From assembly GCA_027604185.1 (NCBI GenBank), contig JADGKB010000198.1, positions 1 through 15,469 on the forward strand: 15,469 nucleotides of DNA, given 5' to 3'. This document shows positions 8,092-14,182 of the stretch, piece after piece. The stretch's first letter is position 1. The number at the start of each line of letters is the position of its first letter. The notes beneath the pieces were generated by a model. That model was not told the DNA's origin, searched no databases, and saw only the letters and a program-made list of their open reading frames with translations. Made by a program: the position numbers and the translations under genes. The stretch comes from Boothiomyces macroporosus (Eukaryota; Chytridiomycota; Chytridiomycetes; Rhizophydiales; Terramycetaceae).

Positions 8092-8647
8092 ATGAAAGAC
8101 TGGTGGTTCGCAACTATTTTTGCCCTATCATTCATCATCACCCTTCTCGCTACTGCGACACCAAACTTTATACTCCTCAAGAACTACCGATTCGGATTGT
8201 TCCAAATATGTACGCAGTCAAATTGCATTAAATTCCCAGATATCCGATGCAAGAACGAATGGAAGATAGATCAGGGCGAATTAGAATCACTATCGTTCTG
8301 TCAGTCATGGTTAGCCACCCGGTACTTGATGGTAATTCAATCTAATGTAGATATCCGCATGCAGTTTTGGAATAGTAATATTTTGCGCTTATCTTGCTGC
8401 AATATTCCGCAAGGATAGAAAGATAAACAAGATCATCTTTGTATTTACTGGCCTGATGATATTCTGTGAATCTATAGCACTCCAAATGGTCTACTATATT
8501 CGCAAAGATCAATTATTCCTTCACTCAAGGTTCGGGTCTTGTTTCTACTGGCTGCTGTTCATGATTGCTTGCCAGCTGAGTCTGGTTTGTTCATTCGGTT
8601 TCTACAGTTTCTTTGATAAGCAGCTCGGCTACTTGCCCATCCCATGA
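8092..8647 (+). CDS. claudin/PMP22-superfamily-like four-helix membrane protein
   Basis: Exons 8092-8331 and 8351-8647 give 178 residues. Four hydrophobic segments are visible: ~5-25, ~78-98, ~107-128 and ~142-168. The first extracellular loop carries FGLFQIC(x4)C at residues 34-45. This recalls the claudin/PMP22 GLW-x2-C-x(8-10)-C signature, with Phe for Trp and a shorter Cys spacing. TM2 is preceded by LATRYLMI, comparable to the AARALMI of claudins, and TM4 contains GSCFYWLLF. Claudin-family proteins organise membrane contacts or act as four-helix accessory subunits; the role in this organism is unknown. It has no recognisable cytoplasmic tail (it ends QLGYLPIP). Unspliced, the frame breaks before TM2. 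The start is the ATG after a T7/A-rich leader; the in-frame upstream ATG at 8056 would add a non-hydrophobic extension and is disfavoured. No AATAAA is seen, only AATATA at 8652. The next gene starts 37 bp downstream. Confidence 0.72.
8332..8350 (+). other. 19-nt intron of claudin-like gene
   Basis: Starts GTAATTCAA, branch-like CTAAT, ends GTAG; phase 0. Joins ATRYLM to ISACSFGIV, restoring TM2. Retention shifts the frame. Confidence 0.9.
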
Positions 8648-8684
8648 ATCTAATATATTTTTCGTCCTTAATTTTTGAAAAAAA

Positions 8685-9266
8685 ATGCAAGACCTGCCAA
8701 ACTATTTCGAGTATGAGCCAGAAATCAGACCAGCAATAATGACCCTAGTCAATTCGCAGCCCTTGGACAATACTCCATTCATTGCCCCGTATGTGCAAAT
8801 CAATGAATCAGTGTGTAGAAAGGCATTGGAATTTTCTGGAATTAAACCTACAGAGTCACTACTGGATTTAGGCTGCGGCGACGGTACAATTCTCAAAACC
8901 GCTTACAGCGAATCTATTCAACGACTAGTGGGGGTAGAATTCGACCCATTGCTGTGTAAACATATCCGACAGAAATGTCCCTACATTGAGCTGTACGAAC
9001 AGGATATGTTTACAGTAGATTTAGAATTATTGAATGTGGATGTAATGATATTGTACTTGCTAGAGCAAGGCCTGGGCAAACTGAAAGAAATATTGAAAAG
9101 ATGGCTCAAGAACGAAAGGAGGATTGTCACTGTAGGATATTTTATACCGGGATGGGTGCCTGTCAAGACTACTAGTGTCAAAGTTGAAGATGGGTTCATG
9201 GGAGGCGCGCAACAGGATGAACAGATGCTGTACTATTACGATTATACAATAAATAAAGAGCAGTAA
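8685..9266 (+). CDS. class I SAM-dependent methyltransferase, FAM173 (ATPSCKMT/ANTKMT)-like
   Basis: Single exon, 193 residues. The SAM-binding motif I is LLDLGCGDGT at ~59-68, followed by an acidic motif II GVEFDP at ~83-88. The preceding TPFIAPYVQI and the later VGYFIPGWVPVKT resemble the PYVP and FPLPTW(Q)PV stretches of FAM173 proteins. In animals, FAM173 enzymes trimethylate a lysine of the ATP synthase c subunit (ATPSCKMT) or of the adenine nucleotide translocase (ANTKMT). There is no obvious transmembrane anchor or presequence before the fold, unlike animal FAM173, so a different substrate is possible. The start follows T5GA7. Two overlapping AATAAA boxes (9248-9257) lie inside the last codons, upstream of the TAA. 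It converges on the ARID2-like gene, 36 bp away. Confidence 0.72.
   Translation: MQDLPNYFEYEPEIRPAIMTLVNSQPLDNTPFIAPYVQINESVCRKALEFSGIKPTESLLDLGCGDGTILKTAYSESIQRLVGVEFDPLLCKHIRQKCPYIELYEQDMFTVDLELLNVDVMILYLLEQGLGKLKEILKRWLKNERRIVTVGYFIPGWVPVKTTSVKVEDGFMGGAQQDEQMLYYYDYTINKEQ
9248..9257 (+). promoter_or_regulatory. overlapping AATAAA signals within the last codons of the methyltransferase
   Basis: AATAAATAAA spans codons just before the stop TAA at 9264-9266. Confidence 0.5.
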
Positions 9267-9301
9267 CTTCTCAAAGGTAGAACAAGTTGATAGGAATTTG
9301 G

Positions 9302-9307
9302 TTTATT
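9302..9307 (-). promoter_or_regulatory. polyadenylation signal AATAAA overlapping ARID2-like stop
   Basis: The last AAA codon, the TAA stop (9305-9303) and the following A spell AAATAAA. Confidence 0.7.
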
Positions 9308-11404
9308 TAAGCTCTGCAAATATCTGTCCAACAATTCGGTTGAATTTCACATTAGTAAGCATTGCACTGAGATCCTTCTCGAACGGAATAAAGTAAGAGT
9401 GGTTGTGTGGGTGGCGCGATATATTACGTATTACTAATAGAGCTGAAAGTGGAATTCCTTTGAGTTCATCATTTGGATCAGGGTAAATGTGTGGTTTGTT
9501 GTCTTTCTTTCCAACAACTTTTGGTTTGATTGGGTCACTAGGGATATGCGTTTGTAAGTGAAGCATTAGTTGGGTTTTGCTATTTGAAAGCTTTTTGCAG
9601 GTTTTCCATGGGCATTTTAATGAACTGAATGAATGGCTTTCAACGTGTTTCCACAGGTCTTTAGGCTCAGTATACGCTTCAGTGCAATTGGCTACTCCGC
9701 AAAACAAATCAGTCGGAGACTTCTTTGGTGGAGCTGGTGGTTGTGCTTCTCTAGGTTTTAATCCAATCACATCATTGTCATCGGATGATACTTCTGTAAA
9801 TATCTTTGGAAGTAGTTTTAAAAGATCATTAACTGGAAGGATATTAATTTGGTTGATTTGACAGTAGTTTTGGTATTCCGCATGGAAATCCGGATGTGAA
9901 ATTTTGTATCCTACAGAGATATCACACATACTTTGCAACCTGAAATTAATGATGCTTACCAATAGGCAGCATAGAATAAATCAATGGCTCGTTGGTTGGT
10001 TCCCATATTTGGAGGTGGAAGTGGTTTAGCATCATTTCCATCTTCATCAGCAGGTGGTCTATACACAGTTGCTTTGAATACTTCCATTCCAAATCCTCTC
10101 CAGTGCAAAAACTTTAACAACAGCTTTAAAACCTACATTAAAGATGCTTACATTGAATCTCACGGAATTGGTAATACGAACTCCAGCCTCTGGGGAAATA
10201 TTTGAAAACAAGTACAAGAATTCCTGACATTAATCCAACTTACCATAACATTCATAACTATTTCCTCATCCTTTACCAGTAACAATTGAATTAATCTTTG
10301 GATAACAGGTGTATCGATTTGAATTATCACTTTTTCATTGCTATCAAATGCCAATAGTTTAATCAAGCATCGCAATGCACCAAGGATGCGCGATCGATCA
10401 GATCCAAAAATCATCTTTTTTAAACAAGCCAAATAAAAGTCTGACGGGCCACGAAGCTGGATCAATTTGGCCATGTTTTCGAAAATATCTAGAGCGTATT
10501 GTTGAACTTCGTTGTAACTAGAATCAGGAGGTAATGCCAATGATTTCGCCAGGATCGTGAGTAAACGATGATCTCTAGAGAAGGCTAAAATGAAAAAGAA
10601 TGTACCTTGAGCATTTTCATTCATAAATGACATGTTTCTAATGACATGTAATGCTTGTAAAACACGTTCCAATAACACGGCGCTTTCTTGTACATTGAAT
10701 ACCGTAATTTCAGCCATTTCAGGGACTGTGGAATTATCTGTTTCTGGATTCAGTGTAGTTTCAAAATTATAGGGGCTAGTATTCAATATTAAGTGATCAA
10801 AGAACGGCAGAGTGTGGTCAATCAACGTTTCAGGCAGTCCCGGAATGAATCCAACATAGAAATGGAGTTGGAACGACAGCTTGACAAGCTTGTTGAACGC
10901 CCAATCTACCTCATTTGGCAGATTGGACTTTAGCGCCAATGCCAATCTATTTTGCCATCCTCCTTGAATATATTTTTCTTCCTTTCCGTCATCCTCTAAA
11001 ATTAAAACCTATTTGCCTGGAAACTTTTCAATCTTTTTCCTGACGACTTGCTCCGCTACCGGATTAGTGTTTTTGCTGTTATTAATCGCTTGATCGAGAG
11101 ATTGCCCTCGAGTCATATTTTCAAAGGCAAGCAGGTGACGCTGATATAATTGCTTGAAAACAAAAGCACTATTGGTACATGTTTCCGGCAACTGAAAATA
11201 GTTTGAAATTCGTTTCCAGGCTCTTTCCTGAGTAACTTTGTTGTAACCACCATTTTGCATTACGAGGTTGAAAATCATATGCAGATCAAGTTTCTTTCCA
11301 CCTAAAATCGGCTCTCTCTGCAGCGTAACGCTTTATTAGCGATTTATTTACCCTTGCTTATCATGGATTTGCTGTAGAGTCTCGTAAAACTTTTCGTTTT
11401 GCAT
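9303..11404 (-). CDS. ARID2/Rsc9-like chromatin remodelling subunit
   Basis: Six exons (11404-11352, 11330-11017, 10995-10244, 10223-10152, 10132-9960, 9939-9303) give 666 residues. Order of parts: an ARID DNA-binding domain at ~1-90 (REPILGGKKLDL, MIFNLVMQNGGYNKVTQ, LPETCTNSAFVFKQLYQRHL); a helical armadillo-like region at ~125-400 beginning LALALKSNLPNEVDWAFNKL, as in ARID2/Rsc9; an RFX-like segment at ~445-500 (AAYWLQSM, SHPDFHAEYQNYC); and two C2H2 fingers, C535-x4-C540-x12-H553-x3-H557 and C564-x4-C569-x12-H582-x3-H586. This order matches ARID2 (BAF200) of PBAF and fungal Rsc9 of RSC. These are nucleosome-remodelling complexes in the nucleus. It is much shorter than vertebrate ARID2 because the long central linker is missing. 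The start is the first ATG; an in-frame TGA lies upstream. One of its five introns has a GC donor. Confidence 0.9.
9940..9959 (-). other. 20-nt intron 5 of ARID2-like gene
   Basis: Starts GTAAGCATC, branch-like TTAAT, ends TTCAG; phase 2. Joins IDLFYAAY to WLQSMCDI in the RFX-like region. Confidence 0.92.
10133..10151 (-). other. 19-nt intron 4 of ARID2-like gene
   Basis: Starts GTAAGCATC, branch-like TTAAT, ends GTAG; phase 0. It closes a 72-nt exon and joins NSVRFN to VLKLLLKFLHW. Confidence 0.88.
10224..10243 (-). other. 20-nt intron 3 of ARID2-like gene
   Basis: Starts GTAAGTTGG, branch-like TTAAT, ends GTCAG; phase 0. Joins EEIVMNVM to EFLYLFSNIS. Confidence 0.9.
10996..11016 (-). other. 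21-nt GC-AG intron 2 of ARID2-like gene
   Basis: Starts GCAAATAGG, branch-like TTAAT, ends TTTAG; phase 1. The flanking exons are in one frame interrupted only by a TAG inside this string. Removing 21 nt joins KIEKFP to EDDGKEEKYI. No GT donor in the neighbourhood gives an open frame. Confidence 0.75.
11331..11351 (-). other. 21-nt intron 1 of ARID2-like gene
   Basis: Starts GTAAATAAA, branch-like CTAAT, ends AAAG; phase 2. Joins QIHDKQ-G to VTLQREPILGGKK at the ARID start. Retention makes an immediate TAA. Confidence 0.88.
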
Positions 11405-11461
11405 TTGGAATTTTATGGATGATTTTTTTCAAATGCAAGAATCTCACAACAGCCAACGAGT

Positions 11462-11492
11462 AGGTTCAACCAGTGTGACTCTAGTTGAACCT
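11462..11492. repeat. inverted repeat upstream of ARID2-like gene
   Basis: AGGTTCAAC (11462-11470) and GTTGAACCT (11484-11492) are perfect 9-nt inverted arms around a 13-nt spacer. It lies in the 173-bp spacer between the ARID2-like start and the 3' end of the next gene. Could be a transcription factor site or a short hairpin. Confidence 0.6.
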
Positions 11493-11576
11493 GTTCGCCT
11501 CCCGTATGCGATCGATTCGCTGTATAGACAATGTTCCCACTGTCATTATTTGGGATTTCGCAGAATATCAAGTTTC

Positions 11577-11582
11577 TTTATT
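11577..11582 (-). promoter_or_regulatory. polyadenylation signal AATAAA overlapping stop of downstream paralogue
   Basis: GAA TAA A: the stop TAA (11580-11578) lies inside AATAAA. Confidence 0.7.
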
Positions 11583-12045
11583 CATTCACAATGAGAAACA
11601 TCATTTCTTGAAAATTTCCAAGTATTTTCAAGCCAAATTTTCCTCTAGGAATTTCAAAAACCTTCTTTTCGCCCAACAAGGAGTTTTGGTAAATGCAACT
11701 GCCGTCTTTGTAGTAATAATTTTGTAAATCTGGATATGGCTTTGGCATTCCAATCTTCAAATATTCTCCGTTTTGCTTTTCAGGAAATTTCCAGTTTACT
11801 GTGCCCTTTGCTATTCCCATCTCACTAGATTCATTGAACGTAGCAACGTTGAAACCGCCATTTGAATTTCTATAGGAAAGATGAGCTGTCCCTCTTGGTG
11901 AAGAACTAGTTTTAAGGGACACATGGACAATTGTTGCATCACTATCCATTTTTGGGAAGCAAAACGTTAATAGAAATAGAATTAGCAAAAGTGCAACTAA
12001 TGAGCTCTTTACTGCTGATCTGTGACCTACTCTTTTAATTTGCAT
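11578..12045 (-). CDS. unknown membrane-anchored protein, tandem paralogue A
   Basis: Intronless frame of 155 residues from the ATG at 12045-12043. A basic N-terminus (MQIKRVGHRSAVK) precedes one hydrophobic segment at ~15-29 (LVALLLILFLLTFCF). This predicts a signal anchor with a ~120-residue domain on the far side of the membrane. That domain shares a pattern with the adjacent upstream gene: FPEK-GE-LK-G, YYK-G--IYQNS-LGE, then an EIP motif, an L-G motif and a hydrophobic end (MMFLIVNE). I do not recognise the family. The frame is open upstream of this ATG to 12159, but that part overlaps the upstream gene in another frame. A CGCGTTTAAA box lies immediately before the ATG and resembles one before the paralogue. 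It starts only 19 bp after the paralogue's stop. Confidence 0.7.
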   Translation of the reverse strand: MQIKRVGHRSAVKSSLVALLLILFLLTFCFPKMDSDATIVHVSLKTSSSPRGTAHLSYRNSNGGFNVATFNESSEMGIAKGTVNWKFPEKQNGEYLKIGMPKPYPDLQNYYYKDGSCIYQNSLLGEKKVFEIPRGKFGLKILGNFQEMMFLIVNE

Positions 12046-12064
12046 GAATTTTAAACGCGTATAT

Positions 12065-12535
12065 TCAATTGTCAATGAAAAACAAGAGTTCAGAATAACT
12101 TGCATATCCTTGAAGATTAACACTACCATAAGCTGGAAGATCATAAATTGCTTGTTCACCTAGCTTGGAGTTCTTGAAAATCTGTCTTCCGTGCTTATAA
12201 TATATAATTTCAGCCTCTATTGAGTCTCTATCAGGACCAACTTTTATGCATTCTCCTTTTGCTTTTTCCGGAAATGGTAAATTTACAATTGCTGTTCCTC
12301 CTATTTCCGGGTTATAGGAATCTACTGTAATTATGCTCCAGGATCCATTTTGATGTTTGTAAAAGATATCCAGGTGGTGATCTACAAAAGGGCTTCCTCT
12401 GGAAGTTAAACGTGAGAGGATAACAACAGGGTTGCAACATAGCAAGCATTGATAAATGTGGTATAATACTAGTGTAATACAAATAAAAGCAATCAAAAGC
12501 CCAAAATTTCTTGTTGGTACAGCTGCTGTTTTCAT
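12065..12535 (-). CDS. unknown membrane-anchored protein, tandem paralogue B
   Basis: Intronless frame of 156 residues from the ATG at 12535-12533. One hydrophobic segment at ~11-31 (FGLLIAFICITLVLYHI) is followed by a Cys-containing stretch (QCLLCCNP) and a ~115-residue domain. The domain has NLPFPEKAKGECIKVG, then YYKHGRQIFKNSKLGE, and ends ELLFFIDN. It aligns by eye over its C-terminal ~75 residues with the next gene downstream, so the two are a tandem duplicate pair. I do not recognise the family, and no catalytic motif is evident. A CGCGTTTTAATG string places a CGCGTTT box directly before the start. No AATAAA follows the TGA, only AATATA. HtrA ends 59 bp upstream. Confidence 0.7.
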   Translation of the reverse strand: MKTAAVPTRNFGLLIAFICITLVLYHIYQCLLCCNPVVILSRLTSRGSPFVDHHLDIFYKHQNGSWSIITVDSYNPEIGGTAIVNLPFPEKAKGECIKVGPDRDSIEAEIIYYKHGRQIFKNSKLGEQAIYDLPAYGSVNLQGYASYSELLFFIDN

Positions 12536-12589
12536 TAAAACGCGAAACAAATTGCATGAAATTTTGATTTCATTATCAAAGTTGAGATA

Positions 12590-12595
12590 TTTATT
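12590..12595 (-). promoter_or_regulatory. polyadenylation signal AATAAA overlapping HtrA stop
   Basis: The final A of TAA (12597-12595) begins AATAAA. Confidence 0.7.
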
Positions 12596-13899
12596 TATAC
12601 TCCAACTGCGGTGGTAGTATTATCCTGAACATTGTGGATTTCAATATCCAACTCTTCCGGCACTACTTTACAAACATAATCTACAGTCTCGTATCGGATC
12701 ACCCTTCCTAAAATTAATGAAATGTACCATCCCAGTCCATTTCCAAAGGGACATTGCGCTTGATATGTATATGAACCGGTTTGCCAAACCCTAAGCCAAT
12801 GATTTGAAGCATATCCTGACTGCTTGTTATTTTGGTTGAGTTTACTTGAGTAATAATATCCCCTTCTTGCAGTCCAGCTTTTTCTGCCGGTGATCCAGAA
12901 TTGACTCTGACCAATAGAACTCCTTGATTAACATGTGGGACGCTATTGGCAAATGATTTCTTTAACTGATGGAAAACGTTTGGTGACAATGTTGTCATTT
13001 GCAATCCAAGATATGGTCGCACCACCTTGCCTTCCTTTTTCAACTGCTGAATCATATCCAGACAAGTATCAACTCTGATTGCAAAGCTAAATTAGTTGAT
13101 GCTACCTTATGCCTTCAGATTCGGCTCTGGTAGTATTGATTCCAATCACCTTGCCTTCCAGATTAATCAGAGGGCCTCCACTACTTCCACTATGCACCAC
13201 ACAATCTGTCTGTAAAAACCTAACTCTGTCATCTCGAGCACCAATCTCTACACTATGTCTGCTGCGAGATGAAATAACTCCTGCTGTCACTGTGTTCTAT
13301 ATTAATATAGTCTACCTGCAACCCAAATGGGCATCCTATTGCAACTACCCAGTCTCCTGGCCGGGTTTTAACATTGCTTCCAAACTGAACAGCTTTAAAC
13401 TTTTCTCTTTGAGGGTGTATTGGTTTGACAATTGCCAAGTCTGCTCTGGTATCTAGCGAAAACACCTCTGCTTCAAACTATATTAACGATGATTACTTCG
13501 TATCCATCGCTTGCTCGGACCATGATTTTGCCATCATCCATATCTGTGACTACATGTGCGTTGGTGAGAATAGTTCTTATTAGCTCAAAGGTACCCATCT
13601 GAATCTATAAAGAATCCAGATCCTGATGAGATGAACGTATTCTTCTTAAAGAACTGCATCGTCGTGGTTTCCACTGTGATGTTTACAACTGAGTCTATCA
13701 CTTTATCCACTGCATCAGCGATAAACGTCGTTGGATTTGGCTTTTGTTCCTGTGCATGGAGCGTAGTTAAAAATAGAGGAATTAGTACGAGTGGATATAA
13801 ATATAATCGTTGTTGCGTTTGTTTTGGGAATTGTTGGATGATTCGTTTTGTCGGCTGCTTTGGAATTCTAGTTCTAAATAGGAATTTCAGATTCCGCAT
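12595..13899 (-). CDS. mitochondrial HtrA-family serine protease (HTRA2/Omi-like)
   Basis: Six exons (13899-13595, 13575-13497, 13477-13316, 13296-13106, 13086-12728, 12707-12595) give 402 residues. The first ~50 residues are rich in Arg, Lys and Gln with no acidic residue (MRNLKFLFRTRIPKQPTKR). They are followed by a hydrophobic segment at ~33-48, like the presequence plus inner-membrane anchor of HTRA2. The trypsin-like domain has SGSGFFIDSDGTILTNAHVV with His109, Asp141 in TRADLAIVKP, and Ser221 in GSSGGPL: a complete catalytic triad. PFGLQNTVTAGVIS and SEGISFAI are also conserved. A single PDZ domain follows (~264-360: PYLGLQM, GSPAEKAGLQEGDIITQVN). Predicted role: quality-control protease of the mitochondrial intermembrane space. 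It is slightly shorter than human HTRA2 (458 aa). The start is the first ATG; the frame upstream has only TTG. Confidence 0.95.
12708..12727 (-). other. 20-nt intron 5 of HtrA gene
   Basis: Starts GTACATTTC, branch-like TTAAT, ends TTTAG; phase 1. Joins EMDWD-G to RVIRYETVDY. Confidence 0.88.
13087..13105 (-). other. 19-nt intron 4 of HtrA gene
   Basis: Starts GTAGCATCA, branch-like CTAAT, ends TTAG; phase 2. Restores the EGISFAI motif of HtrA proteases. Confidence 0.96.
13297..13315 (-). other. 19-nt intron 3 of HtrA gene
   Basis: Starts GTAGACTAT, branch-like TTAAT, ends ATAG; phase 0. Restores PFGLQNTVTAGVIS. Confidence 0.96.
13478..13496 (-). other. 19-nt intron 2 of HtrA gene
   Basis: Starts GTAATCATC, branch-like TTAAT, ends ATAG; phase 0. 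Joins RASDGYE to FEAEVFSLD. Confidence 0.95.
13576..13594 (-). other. 19-nt intron 1 of HtrA gene
   Basis: Starts GTACCTTTG, branch-like CTAAT, ends AAG; phase 2. Restores DSDGTILTNAHVV around the catalytic His. Confidence 0.95.
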
Positions 13900-13998
13900 T
13901 CTGGTGTAAATTTGCAAAAATCAGAGCAATAGATATGCAGAAACTTCCGCAAGAAAGATGGTAATATCTTCGAGTCGTTTATTAGCAGGAAAGTAGGA

Positions 13999-14133
13999 AT
14001 GGCACCCAGTGGCATATACATGAGTATAATTGACTTTTACCGCGACATGTCTTTACAACAATTCTGGATTAACCAGATGGATAAACTCTGTGTTGGAAAT
14101 AGCATCCGAAGGCAGGTCATTGTAAAAGATTAG
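13999..14133 (+). CDS. possible small gene, 44-45 aa
   Basis: An ATG frame beginning MAPSGIYMSIIDFYRDMSLQ runs to a TAG at 14131-14133. It sits in the 283-bp gap between the HtrA start (divergent) and the 3' end of the Pro/Gln-rich gene (convergent). The composition looks protein-like, with amphipathic stretches (QQFWINQMDKLC), but I recognise no family. A string at 14122-14142 meets the local intron rule (21 nt, GTA start, TAG end, in-frame stop on retention) except for a weaker GTAAT branch box. Splicing it would change the end from VIVKD to VIQIDN, with a stop at 14155-14157. The frame is open upstream of the ATG back to a TAG near 13929, without another ATG. Confidence 0.35.
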   Translation: MAPSGIYMSIIDFYRDMSLQQFWINQMDKLCVGNSIRRQVIVKD

Positions 14134-14182
14134 TAATAATAGCAAATTGATAACTAAATTGTATTAAAATCAGATTCAATTC

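Noticed and set aside
10996..11008. A 13-nt GT-AG intron in the ARID2-like gene (GTTTTAATTTTAG)
   Set aside because: It would leave the TAG in the upstream exon and is far below the 19-21 nt range. The nearby longer GTTTCC donor (29 nt) gives a stop after joining.
11463..11495. tRNA gene suggested by GGTTCAAC
   Set aside because: No acceptor stem, D arm or anticodon arm can be built around it on either strand.
12046..12064. Fusion of the two tandem paralogues into one spliced gene
   Set aside because: No GTA donor with a compliant branch and acceptor exists across the junction, and each frame has its own ATG, anchor helix and CGCGTTT box.
13961..13985. 25-nt GTA...TAG string that would extend the small + strand ORF upstream
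   Set aside because: The length is outside the 19-21 nt rule and it has no branch-like box at positions 14-16 of the right type.
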